Shown one piece after another: positions 34,790 to 44,864 of a DNA stretch of 64,000 bases (within the stretch, counting starts at the first letter, position 1; the number at the start of each line of letters is the position of its first letter). The DNA lies in contig NC_090751.1 of the NCBI RefSeq assembly GCF_036898095.1, positions 46,443,383 to 46,507,382 on the forward strand, read 5' to 3'. This DNA comes from Palaemon carinicauda (lineage: Eukaryota > Arthropoda > Malacostraca > Decapoda > Palaemonidae). The notes under the pieces were generated by a model. That model saw only the letters and a program-made list of their open reading frames with translations, did no database searches and was not told where the DNA came from. The position numbers and the translations under genes are program-made.

Positions 34790-36773
34790 ATTTTGCAATG
34801 GAATTGTTAGGGTTTAAGGGGCAAATATGAAGAACTTTAAGCTCCTTATTCATGAGCACTCCCGTATAGTTTTATGTCTACAGGAGAGCAAGCTTGATGC
34901 TAATACTCAATGCCCTTGAGAGTATGTTAGCTATAGGACACCATATGATCAGCAAACAGGGTGCCATGGCGGAAGTCTTAAGTTTGCCGAGATGTCCCCC
35001 AAATGGTACAAATTGATGTAGGGAGAAAATACACAATTTGCTCCATTTATTTGTCTCCTAATGACAATATCTTGTAAAATGATTTAGTAGCGGTGATTCA
35101 ACACTTACCTCAACCTTTTCTCTTGTTGGGGAATTTTAATAGTAGACATCCTTTATGGGGCGATGTTTTAGCAAACACGAGGGGCAATATCATATATATA
35201 TATCAATTGAGGAAAATGAGGATGTTGGACTCCTTAATACAGGAAAGCCCACACACTTTCATTTCTAGACAGGTACCTTTTCATGTATAATCAATCGTAA
35301 GCTCTAATTGCCTTCTAGATTCCGATTGGAGGACATTAAATGATTGGCATACTAATGATCATGCACCCTTCATTATAAACACCAACAAAGGTCAACCTTT
35401 ACAGAGATTGCCACGATGGAACATTGACAAGGCAGACTGAGATAAATTTCGTTAGCTAAGCAAAATTGAAGGGATGCAGAACAGTTTAAAAGTGTTGACC
35501 ATGCCATAGACTTGGTGAATGGAACTCTCCATGCAGCAGGAGTCAATTCAATTCAATTCCCAAAACAACAATGTTATTCAAACGATAACCAGTCCCCTGG
35601 TGGTCTTCAGAAGTAACTGCCCTGCACAGAGCCACAAGAAGATCTCTTAACTCAATTGCTCAGACGGCGTACTGAGGAGAATTTAATTATATACAAGAAA
35701 TGTATAGCACAGTTTTGTCGTGCCATGAAAGAAGCTAAGCGCTAGTCATGGGTGTCTTTAGTTTCCTCCATTAAGAGTAGAACAACATCTGTGTGGAGGA
35801 AAATAAAAAAGATAGCAGGCAAATTCACCCCAACCCACCACCAGTGTTGAAGGTGAATGGTCAGTATGTGATTGGAACAACTGAGGTTAGCAATGGCCTG
35901 GCTGACCATTTCTTAAATGTATCATGCAACTGTGTAGCAGCCCCTGGTCACCAGTATAGGGACATTGAAGAAAAGAAAATTTTTAGATTTTGCAACAGGA
36001 AGGGAAGAGTCATACAATTTTCCTTTTACTGAAAGACAACTTGATTCTGCACTTTCTTCTTGTAAAGATACAGCTCCTGGACCCAATGGAATTCCATATG
36101 GAATGATTAAACATGTACTTGTTAATACTAAAATATTTATTTTAATCATTTTTAACAAGATGGCATGATCATAGTTATCCAAGCATTTGGGAACTAGCTA
36201 TTATTTTAGCCTATTTAAAACCCGGTAAGGATAAGTTTTTACCAGCAAACTATCGACCAATTGCATTGACATCTTGTTATGTAAGGTCATGGAGAATATG
36301 GTCAATGCAAGACTGATGTGGTATTTTATCACCTATCCAATGTGAATTTTAGAAAATGCACTCAACAACTGTTGTGTTGATACGACTTAGTCCTCTATTT
36401 GTGAAGCCTTTGCTTCCAAACAGCACTATGTAACTTTTTTTGAAAAGGCATATGATACTTCTTAAAGATACGGTATAGTTAAAACCATTCATAATTTGGG
36501 ATTATGAGGAGAGCTACCATTGTTCATTCAGTCATTTATTTCACATAGATTTTTTCAAGTGCGATTGGGGGAAGCTGTATCAGAGAGGAAATGTCAGGGA
36601 GGAGTTCCCCAGGGTAATGTGCTAAGTGTAATCCTATTTGCACTAACTATTAATGTGATACCCTTTTTCATTCCCCAAGATATACTCTCAATGCTATTTG
36701 TAGATGATCCCTCTATCATTTTCTGGAGCTAAAATGGTAATTGTTGAGAGAAAACTGCAACTCTCCATTGATA

Positions 36774-36817
<44 letters not shown>

Positions 36818-37055
36818 CTTGAAAAGGCATATGATACTTCTTAGAGATACGGTATAGTTAAAACCATTTATAATTTGGGATTATGAGGAGAGCTACCATT
36901 ATTCATTCAGTCGTTTATTTCACATAGATTTTTTTAAGTGAGAGTGGGGGAAGCTGTATCAGAGAAAAAATGTCAGGAAGGAGTTCCCCAGGGTAATGGG
37001 CTGTGTGTAATCCTATTTGCACTAACTATTAATGGGATACCCTTTTTCATTCCCC
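34790..37055 (+). pseudogene. LINE-B ORF2 remnant, copy 2, N-terminal part
   Basis: AP endonuclease traces are at 35093-35290 (LLLGNFNSRHPLWGD). The sequence before RT is at 35793-36168 (GPNGIPYGMIKH). The first RT block with GVPQGNVL and FVDD is at 36520-36732, then a T38 run, then the second RT block from 36818. Several frameshifts are present. It continues at 44853 beyond LINE-A. Confidence 0.78.
36776..36813. repeat. T38 homopolymer between duplicated RT blocks
   Basis: A pure T run at the junction of the LINE-B internal duplication; copy 1 has a shorter T-rich stretch with a C (9577-9600). Confidence 0.92.
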
Positions 37056-37860
37056 CCTCTTAATGAGAGAATGCCTTGATGAAGTCATTGAGCTTCAGCA
37101 TGGCATTTCATTCCCGTGCTGAAACTTGGTGACGGGCAAGAGGGCTCTCGAACTTGGGGAAAATGCTCCCCCAGTTCGAATCTAAATTTCTCTCTTTCAC
37201 CTTTTTCTTTTTCTCAATATTACTTCGACCTTATCCTAATTTCATAAACTTTCTTTAGTCTTGCTTTCCAAACTCTATGAGAAAAATTTCCCTTTATATG
37301 TGTGTATATATTATGTACATATATATTTATTAATTTTTTTTTTCTCCTATGGCTTGGATGTTTTTACATCCATTGTAGCCCCGGCGGGGATGTTCATACA
37401 TCCTTTATTGCTGTCTGCTTTGATGAGTGGGAGGAGGTATCACGGTTGGGAGGTGTTTGCATTCAAAGCTATATGTGAGAGTATTGGATGATTTCAGCCA
37501 TCCCGAAGATGGTTTGGACCTTTTTGGCGGAACTATTCTCTAGTGTTGGGTCTTCGTAATCCAGGGAGATCCAATGCTTGGGGTAGGACTCTCGGCTTTT
37601 GGCCGGAAGCCCGTCATTATAGATATGGGGAGGATGATTCCATAATTTCTTGGTCTCAGTCCTAACAGGCGGGTTCAGCTTACACCTGTGCCTCTATATC
37701 TGTTTTGATGCTATCCTTCGGGTAGGGTATGGAGTGGACCATCTGGGAAGTATACTCTCATTGTGCCGATAGTGGAGAGTGCAAATTTCCTTTCCGACGT
37801 GTGATGGCCTAACATTCTCGAGCAGGTACATCAAACTAACTCTTTTCTCTCTTTAGTATA
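37056..37860 (+). promoter_or_regulatory. LINE-A 5' UTR, expected internal promoter region
   Basis: About 805 bp of non-coding sequence precede the ORF1 ATG. Full-length LINEs carry a promoter in this region; I see no specific element that proves it here. Parts recur at 29337-29690 and in the LINE-B 5' UTRs. Confidence 0.45.
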
Positions 37861-40301
37861 ATGGATTCTTTAAGGAACGAACCCCCATCCCCTGGATACG
37901 CTGACTCTCCCCTGGCACTGTTGACGACCTCTGCTAATGTGATAAGGGATAGCTCTGTTGATGACCTCGGAACGGGAAAGGACCATTCTACTGATATTTC
38001 TAAATCGAGTAATTTGGGTAACACGAGGAAACTTCGAATCCTCCATGTTACACAAATTTCAATAGAAACAAATTATGATGATCTATGTAAAGCATTCGAA
38101 TGCTATGGATGCATAAAAGAAATAAGGATGAAACTTGAAGCTGAAACTTGGGATTCATGGATATCTTATAGTAGTTATGACGAAGCATTTAGTGCAATAA
38201 GTAATTTGAATAATATTGAAATTAATAACTTGAATGTCGCGGCTGCTCTCTGCGATAAGGTACCAAAAGATTTAGATGTGTACAGGCCTGCCGATTGGTT
38301 GGAAAAAGACGCAGATTTAGTCATGCCCTCCCAGAGAAATCCAAAACCACCGATGTGGCTTATCCCTGGATAGGTATGCTACTCGGACACCCCTTTAAGG
38401 GTATACTCGGTCGTGAACGACCCCGACTCCGAAAAAAATTCAGGAAAAATTTAGTTATGCATCAATCTGTATTGTTTGACTTGCTAAAAATACTTCAAAG
38501 AATGCTAAAAATTACTGAAAATATAAATGATACCCATCTACAAAATAACTATTTATTGGAAATATATTAAAAATTTAAGTATACAAAAAAAGACGACGTA
38601 AATATTCACAAAAAATAGAAATATACATATACACATAAATCCCTTTAGGGACACCTTCTTAGATGGCAAAGCAACAGCGTGTAATTGCTGGAAATGAGTT
38701 GGACCCATAGAAGTCAAGATCTGAAATGAGAAAAAAAGGGTAAATTTTTTTGGCCAAAAAAAATTTGTCCAAATTTCATGAATTTTTTTGGGTACCCAAA
38801 TGAAATAGGAAGAGGCTAATTTTCTTATAGAATAAACTCATATTATCCTAGAACAGAAATACATAATAAAATGTGCACTAAGATGTAATTTACTGTTATA
38901 ACAGGGGCGAAATCTAAAGGTCATTTTTTGACGGCCTAGTTCACAATGTAAATTTCTTATGAAAATCATTGTATCTCCTATAAAATATGATATTTATGCA
39001 TTAAATTATACCAAAATATCACGAATTCTATACAGAACAAGAATATATAGAGATATGCCAACTTACCTTTCGGGTATGTCAACAAAATGGCCGCAGGCTG
39101 CAACAACTCTTACAGCCCAATCTTCCACTTGAAATGAAGAATGGGGTTGCAAGCTCCATATTATCATCAACATCTCTTTTTAACTCCATTAGAAGTGTGT
39201 TGATGACATCCATGCGAGGGAATACTGTCTGCTGGCCATTATTGAAGATAAATTCAAAATAAATAGAAAAAAAATCAAATTTGCAAAAAACCCTAAAAAA
39301 TCAGAAATTAGCATTTGAGGGAAAATGGACCTCATGGCAATATATGGCATCTAAGCCAAAACCAATGTCATGCAAGTGGTAGACACACCATCCACCCACA
39401 CTTTCCAACTATAAAGAACCAAACAAGTATCAACACTGTTCGACAATTTATAATTATGTAATAACTTTGCTGTTTGATCACTTACCCCTATAAAGGTATT
39501 CAGGGTCGAGGTCGACCCCTGGGGGGGTAAAAAAACGGGGAAGGAGGGGAGTTAGACGAAAATCAGTCCTAAAGCAGACAATGGCATGTAGACTAGTCAC
39601 CCCTTGCAGGTCGATCACTTCCATATTCGAGACAGCTGATGATTTATGGGGAAAAAACAGGTTTTGAAAATGCTGTAGGGGTCGCAAACGACCCATCATA
39701 CCTTTCCAGGGTTATAGCTGAATCAAAGGGGGTTACAGGGAATTATTTTAAAATATGCAAATTGATTCAGAAAAAAGTAGGAACTATTGCACCAGGCGAT
39801 ATATCTCGTTTTGGAAAAAATAGTTTCCTTATCCATGCCAAATCCAGTACACAGTCGGTAATATTGTCCAATATGAAAATAAGTAATGATGACATTAAGT
39901 TAGATGTCAAACCCCTCCTAAATTTTAGCTACGGAAGGGGCGTAGTTTTTAACAGAGATCTATATGATTTTACAGAGGAGGAGATACTGGCCATGTGTCC
40001 ATTAAATGTTTGGAAAGTTCATAAAGTCCCAGGTACATCAATGATAATCCTTACGTTCCAGGATGCTGATGTACCTTTTCATATTATTATCGAGAACGAA
40101 AGGATTAAAGTAAGACCCTTCAAGCAGAAGCCATTGCAATGCTTTAATTGTTTTAAATTTGGGCACCGGTCCAAAGTTTGCAAAAATGAGATGATGTGTG
40201 GTATTTGCTCCAAATCTTACCATGGAGAGTGTGCACTTGGAGCCAGGTGTTTAAATTGCAGCTCGAATCACAAATCCAGACAAGATCTGCGAGCTATATA
40301 A
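37861..40301 (+). pseudogene. LINE-A ORF1 (RRM-like and CCHC), interrupted by a piggyBac-like element
   Basis: ORF1 encodes the RNA-binding component of the LINE particle. The first part (37861-38363) begins at an ATG in LINE context and has an RRM-like region at residues ~57-132 (KLRILHVTQIS...IKEIRM...AFSAISNL). It stops in the transposon insert after PPMWLI. The frame resumes, in the same phase, at 39717 beyond the insert and its duplicated TTAT, runs through LNFSYGRGVVF and ends with zinc knuckles CFNCFKFGHRSKVC and CGICSKSYHGEC (about 40137-40240). A frameshift near 40275 and a stop near 40432 separate it from the proline-rich C-terminal part (40459-41001). Apart from the insert, the breaks are few. 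Confidence 0.82.
38364..39711. mobile_element. Non-autonomous piggyBac-like DNA transposon in LINE-A ORF1
   Basis: A 1348-bp insert has terminal inverted repeats CCCTGGATAGGTATG (left) and CCCTGGAAAGGTATG (right, reverse strand), flanked by TTAT on both sides (38360-38363 and 39712-39715). LINE-A and LINE-B share the uninterrupted codons at this point. Subterminal small palindromes such as ggtcgtgaacgacc (38410) and gggtcgcaaacgaccc (39679) resemble those of piggyBac-type ends. The CCCTNG start and 4-bp TTAN target point to piggyBac, though canonical elements use TTAA. No full transposase is present; a minus-strand open patch at about 39090-39240 has no family I recognise. Confidence 0.72.
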
Positions 40302-40458
40302 GTTGGAGGAAGCTGCCCTCAACAAATCAAACTTAGAACACATAAGTGTGACCTATGCCAAAAGACTATTAAATAAATCAAATACATATGCTAAGGCATT
40401 AAAATCAAACCAACCTAGCACTGCCAATAGCTAAAAAAAAAGTATACTATCTGACAAA

Positions 40459-41001
40459 ATGTCAAATAACGAGGTAACCATATCACCTCCTGAAGCTTTA
40501 CCACGGTGTATTAACACTAGGTCATTGCCCATTGCTGTACAGCCTTCAGCCGCCATTACAAAAAGTAATACAAACCTCTCTCAGTCCATGTCCTTGCCTG
40601 ATCTGATGGAGGTTCCACTTAAGACTAACTTACCTGATGCACCTGTTGTGGGAAAGGTGCAAAAACCTCGAATCCCACCATCTATTAATCGCAAAAGAGA
40701 GAGACCTCCATCTCTCTCTCCACCCTCCATTAGAAACGTTAAGGTTATGACATCAAATAAATTTGATGTTTTGTCTGTTGATGTTTTTAATGAACCAGAA
40801 GATGGACTGAATAAATCAGAAATTCAAGTTGAGGTCCACCATCCACCTCAACAAATAGATAAAAAGAATACAAAGAAAAACACCAACGTTAAACCCAACA
40901 TAACAAGACCACCTCTGAAGAAACCTACTGGTAATAATGTTAAATTAAAAACTGCTAATGGGAAGACCTCATCCAAGATGTCTTCCAGAAATAATCCATA
41001 G
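40459..41001 (+). CDS. LINE-A ORF1, C-terminal proline/basic region
   Basis: A 180-codon open stretch continues ORF1 after a stop near 40432. It is rich in Pro, Ser, Lys and Asn with no domain I recognise (SLPDLMEV, RPPSLSPPSIRN, EVHHPPQ). LINE-B has homologous stretches at 7138-7527 and 34385-34726, so it is a real part of the ORF1 protein. It ends at TAG 40999-41001, 14 bp before the first codon of the ORF2 open frame. Confidence 0.65.
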   Translation: MSNNEVTISPPEALPRCINTRSLPIAVQPSAAITKSNTNLSQSMSLPDLMEVPLKTNLPDAPVVGKVQKPRIPPSINRKRERPPSLSPPSIRNVKVMTSNKFDVLSVDVFNEPEDGLNKSEIQVEVHHPPQQIDKKNTKKNTNVKPNITRPPLKKPTGNNVKLKTANGKTSSKMSSRNNP

Positions 41002-41015
41002 TTTTCTCCTCCATT

Positions 41016-41912
41016 TTGCAATGGAACTGTCAGGGTTTGAGGGCGAAATATGAAGAACTTAAGCTCCTAATTCATGAGCATTCCCCCATAATTGGATGTC
41101 TACAGGAAAGTATGCTTGATTCTAACACTCCTAGTCCTCGAGAGTATGTTAGCTATAGAACACCATATAATCAACAAGCAGGGAGCCATGGCGGAAGTCT
41201 CATGTACATTCGTCGAGATGTTCCCCAAATACCCATGTCTATACGTACAACCCTGCAGGCAGTTGTACAAATTGATATAGGGAGAAAATATACAATATGC
41301 TCTCTGTACTTACCTCCAAATGATAATATTTTATATGATGATTTAGCAGAGGTCATTCAACAACTCCCTCAACCTTTTCTCTTACTGGGAGATATGAATG
41401 GTAGACATCCTTTATGGGGTGATGTTTTGGCCAACACAAGGGGCAATATTATCTCATCAATTGTGGAGAATGAGGATGTGGGACTCCTTAATACAGGAGA
41501 GCCCACACACTTCCATGTTCAGACAGGTACTTTGTCATGCATTGACCTTTCAATTGCAAGCTCTAACTGCCTTCTTGATTTTGATTGGAGGACATTAGAT
41601 GATTGCCATACTAGTGATCATGCACCAATCATTATAAACACCAACAAGGGTCCGCCTTTGCAAAGATCGCCACGTTGGAATCTAGACAAGGCAGACTGGG
41701 TTAAATTTTCCGAGCTAAGTGAAATCGAAGGGAGAGCAGAACAGTTTGAAAGTGTTGATGATGCCATAGACCTACTGAATGGAACTCTTCATACAGCAGG
41801 AGTCAATTCCCAAAACAACAGGGTTATTCAAACGACGACCAGTCCCGTGGTGGTCTTCAGAACTAACTGCACTCCACAGAGCCACAAGAAGATCTCTAAC
41901 ACGATTGCGTAG
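41016..41912 (+). CDS. LINE-A ORF2, AP endonuclease part
   Basis: This part makes the nick that primes target-primed reverse transcription. It is a 298-codon frame with AP-endonuclease motifs: WNCQGLRAKYEEL near the start, QES (residues ~30-32), GGSLMYIRRDVP, LLLGDMNGRHPLWGD (about residues 121-135) and the catalytic SDHAPI (about residues 204-209). No ATG lies at the front of the frame; it opens at a TTG codon, so translation may couple to ORF1 or use another start. A frameshift around 41800-41880 moves the coding to another frame (41779-42099), and a second near 42090 restores the first. These two shifts separate the endonuclease from RT. Confidence 0.8.
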   Translation: MQWNCQGLRAKYEELKLLIHEHSPIIGCLQESMLDSNTPSPREYVSYRTPYNQQAGSHGGSLMYIRRDVPQIPMSIRTTLQAVVQIDIGRKYTICSLYLPPNDNILYDDLAEVIQQLPQPFLLLGDMNGRHPLWGDVLANTRGNIISSIVENEDVGLLNTGEPTHFHVQTGTLSCIDLSIASSNCLLDFDWRTLDDCHTSDHAPIIINTNKGPPLQRSPRWNLDKADWVKFSELSEIEGRAEQFESVDDAIDLLNGTLHTAGVNSQNNRVIQTTTSPVVVFRTNCTPQSHKKISNTIA

Positions 41913-42047
41913 ACGCAGAACTGATGAGAATTTAACTATGTACAAGAAATGTAGAGCACAGTTCTGTCGTGCCATGAAAGAAGCAAGGCGCCAGTCATGG
42001 ATGTCTTTTGTTTCCTCCATTAACAGTAGAACACCACCATCTTCTGT

Positions 42048-44696
42048 GTGGAGGAAAGTAAAAAAGATAGCTGGCAAATTCACCCCAACCCACCACTAGT
42101 GTTGAAGGTGAATGGCCTGTATGTAACTGAAGCAAATGAAGTTAGCAATGCCCTGGCTAATCATTTTTCAAATGTATCCAGCAAGTGTGAAGGAGCCCCT
42201 GGTCACCAGTATAGGAGCACTGAAGAAAAGAAAATTTTAAATTTTGCAACAAGAAGGGAAGAGTCGTATAATTCTCCTTTCACTGAAAGAGAATTTGATT
42301 CCGCACTTGCTCATTGCAACGATACAGCCCCTGGACCCGATGGAATTCCATATGCAATGATTAAACATGTACATTTTAATACAAAGCTATTTATTTTAAG
42401 CATTATTAATAGAATATGGCATGATCATAGTTACCCAAGTGTTTGGGAACTAGCCATTATTTTAGCCTTTTTAAAACCCGGTAAAGACAAGTTTTTAGCA
42501 GCAAACTATCGTCCTATTGCATTGACATCTTGTTTATGTAAAATCATGGAGAAGATGGTCAATGCAAGGCTGATATGGTACCTTGAAAAGAAAGGTATTT
42601 TATCACCGATTCAACGTGGATTCCGAAAAATGCACTCAACGACTGATGTGTTGATACGACTTGAGTCTTCTATTTGTGAAGCCTTTGCTTCCAAACAGCA
42701 CCATGTTACAGTATTTTTTGACCTTGAAAAGGCATATGATACCACATGGAGATATGGTATTCTTAAAACCATTCATGAATTGGGATTGAGAGGAGAGCTG
42801 CCACTATTTATTCAGGCATTTCTTTCACGTAGAGTTTTTCAAGTGAGAGTGGGGGAAACTCTATCAGAGAGTAAGTGCCAGGAAGAAGGAGTTCCTCAGG
42901 GTAGTGTGCTGAGTGTAACCCTTTTTGCACTAGCAATTAATGGGATATCCTCTGCCATTCCCCAGGATGTTCTCTCAACATTATTTGTGGATGATCTCTC
43001 AATATCATTTGCTGGCACTAGAATGGCAATGGTTGAGAGAAAAATCCAACTCTCTATTGATAAAATTATCCAGTGGGCTGACATGAATGGATTTAAGTTC
43101 TCGACAAGTAAAACTACCATTGTCCATTTTTGTCGTATCCGGGGAGTACATCCAGACCCGGATATATACATTAAAGGTCAACGGATACCATGTGTATCGG
43201 AAACCAAATTTTTAGGTTTGATATTTGACTGTAGACTTACATGGGTTTCTCACCTAAAAGCGCTAAAAGCTAAATGTGTTGAAGCTCTGAATATCTTAAA
43301 AGTATTGTCCCATACATCATGGGGGACAGACCGCAATACTATTTTAAAATTATGCAAGGCCTTGATTTTTTCCAAAATTAGTTATGGTTGTGAGGTATAT
43401 TCTTCAGCCACCCCAAGCCGGTTAAAAATATTAGACTCGATACATCATGCAGGTATTAGATTGTCTACTGGAGCTTTTAAAACCTCGCCTATCCCAAGTC
43501 TCCTTGTTGATGCTGGAGAGTTACCTCTAGACCTTTACCGAATGTCTTCCATTCTTCGGTATTGGTTTAGATTGCAAAGACTCCCTAACTCTCTAGCCTT
43601 TCAGACTGCAAGCCTTGTAAGACACGCATCATACTTTGAGTTACACCCAAAATCTCCTCAACCTTATGGCTTTCGGGTGAAACGATTATTAAATAGTCTG
43701 GATATAATTAGAAATAAGGTACTTCCATTCAAGGTATCATCAACGCCTCCATGGAAGTTACCAGAGATATCTATTTGTAAATATTTTATTGGAGATAAGA
43801 AGAATATGTCAGACATAGAAGCCAGGTCTCTTTTTAATGAACATGTTAAAGAACATAGAGGATCAACTTTTATCTATACTGATGGCTCCAAATCTGATGC
43901 TGGCGTTGGATTTGGAGTACATAGTAATGGTTTTAATTGTAGAGGTGCACTTCCTCTGACCGCTTCCATATTTACTGCCGAACTGTATGGCATATTAACC
44001 GCTATTGAGAAAATAGCGTTGGAGAAGGAGGGTAATTTTACAATTTTTAGTGATGCAAGGAGTGTCCTTCAAGCTATGGAAGTTTTTAATTCTAATAACC
44101 CTCTAGTTTTAAAGATTTTAGAATGGCTTTTCCTTATTGGACGGAGAGGTATAACAGTTCAATTTTGTTGGGTTCCAGCACATGTAGGTGTGTCCGGGAA
44201 TGAGAAGGCAGATTCACTGGCTAAGGAGGCTGCATCCGATTTGCTGCCAAGAAGGTATCCCATTCCCTGTAATGATTTCTTACCTGACATCAAGAAATTG
44301 GTTTGCAATAAATGGCAACAGCAATGGGATAATCAAGATGGCAATAAAATGAGGGAAGTAACAAATGACATATCTCCTTGGAGGTATAATATGATGCCCC
44401 GAAAATGGGAGACGTCTCTTTGTCGTCTCCGTATTGGTCACACTCGGTTGACACATGAGTTTCTGCTGAAGGGCCAACACCAACCGTATTGTGTCAACTG
44501 TTTAGTACCTCTAACAGTAAGGCATTTGTTGACCGAATGCCCCAATTATAACAACTTGCGGAATAGATATTTGTTTGAGGCTCGAGGTGAGGGTGGCAGG
44601 TTCATCCTTGCCAAGATTCTTGGAAATTATGTGTCCTACCATGCAAGTGGCATTTTTAGATTTCTTTCAGAAGCAGGTCTTCTGAAAAATATTTAA
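42048..44696 (+). CDS. LINE-A ORF2, reverse transcriptase, RNase H and CCHC
   Basis: This open frame of 882 codons copies the LINE RNA at the target and degrades the template. RT spans about residues 95-400: PGPDGIPYAMIKH, NYRPIALTS, motif A FFDLEKAYD (D225), GVPQGSVL (281-288) and FVDD (D315, D316). RNase H spans about 605-730 with D612 (YTDGS), E645, D669 (FSDA) and D722 (KADSLAK). The C-terminal knuckle is C815, C818, H826, C831. All these catalytic residues are present. The stop is TAA at 44694-44696, just before the 3' UTR. The first ~15 residues may be in the wrong frame because of the shift near 42090. RNase H after RT fits I/LOA-type rather than classical Jockey elements. Confidence 0.9.
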   Translation: MEESKKDSWQIHPNPPLVLKVNGLYVTEANEVSNALANHFSNVSSKCEGAPGHQYRSTEEKKILNFATRREESYNSPFTEREFDSALAHCNDTAPGPDGIPYAMIKHVHFNTKLFILSIINRIWHDHSYPSVWELAIILAFLKPGKDKFLAANYRPIALTSCLCKIMEKMVNARLIWYLEKKGILSPIQRGFRKMHSTTDVLIRLESSICEAFASKQHHVTVFFDLEKAYDTTWRYGILKTIHELGLRGELPLFIQAFLSRRVFQVRVGETLSESKCQEEGVPQGSVLSVTLFALAINGISSAIPQDVLSTLFVDDLSISFAGTRMAMVERKIQLSIDKIIQWADMNGFKFSTSKTTIVHFCRIRGVHPDPDIYIKGQRIPCVSETKFLGLIFDCRLTWVSHLKALKAKCVEALNILKVLSHTSWGTDRNTILKLCKALIFSKISYGCEVYSSATPSRLKILDSIHHAGIRLSTGAFKTSPIPSLLVDAGELPLDLYRMSSILRYWFRLQRLPNSLAFQTASLVRHASYFELHPKSPQPYGFRVKRLLNSLDIIRNKVLPFKVSSTPPWKLPEISICKYFIGDKKNMSDIEARSLFNEHVKEHRGSTFIYTDGSKSDAGVGFGVHSNGFNCRGALPLTASIFTAELYGILTAIEKIALEKEGNFTIFSDARSVLQAMEVFNSNNPLVLKILEWLFLIGRRGITVQFCWVPAHVGVSGNEKADSLAKEAASDLLPRRYPIPCNDFLPDIKKLVCNKWQQQWDNQDGNKMREVTNDISPWRYNMMPRKWETSLCRLRIGHTRLTHEFLLKGQHQPYCVNCLVPLTVRHLLTECPNYNNLRNRYLFEARGEGGRFILAKILGNYVSYHASGIFRFLSEAGLLKNI

Positions 44697-44852
44697 CTTT
44701 TATGACATTCAATTTTTATGATTTTAATTGAATACTCTTAAATTTTTTATTTTATTTCATTTTTTATTTTTGTATACATAAATTAAATGTTAACGGCGTC
44801 AATGACCTTAGATGTCAGGATGCCTGAAAACTTTAAATCATTCATTCATTCA
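44697..44852 (+). other. LINE-A 3' UTR and attc tail
   Basis: 156 bp with tcaatgaccttagatgtcag, also found in the LINE-B 3' UTR (11617 and 46647), ending in about three attc units next to the target duplication. The shared 3' end is what the RT would recognise. Confidence 0.75.
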
Positions 44853-44864
44853 TTTTCATTCCCC

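Larger units (their letters stand above)
32658..37055 (+). mobile_element. LINE-B copy 2, 5' part (interrupted by LINE-A)
   Basis: Counterpart of 2404-9816 without gypsy-1. It holds the 5' UTR, ORF1 and ORF2 up to the second RT block and breaks off at ttttcattcccc (37044-37055), where LINE-A is inserted. Stops and frameshifts are similar to copy 1. The endonuclease lacks the long (TA)n. Confidence 0.85.
37056..44852 (+). mobile_element. LINE-A, full-length I/Jockey-type LINE inserted into LINE-B
   Basis: It is bounded by a 12-bp target duplication ttttcattcccc (37044-37055 and 44853-44864); copy 1 shows the uninterrupted target at about 9823-9837. It has an ~805-bp 5' UTR, ORF1 (37861-41001, with a piggyBac-like insert), ORF2 (41016-44696) and a 156-bp 3' UTR ending in attc repeats. 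The endonuclease-RT-RNase H-CCHC order fits the I/LOA-like part of the Jockey superfamily. It has a complete RT-RNase H frame but a few frameshifts elsewhere, so it is fairly young but probably inactive. It is a relative of LINE-B, its host. Confidence 0.9.
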
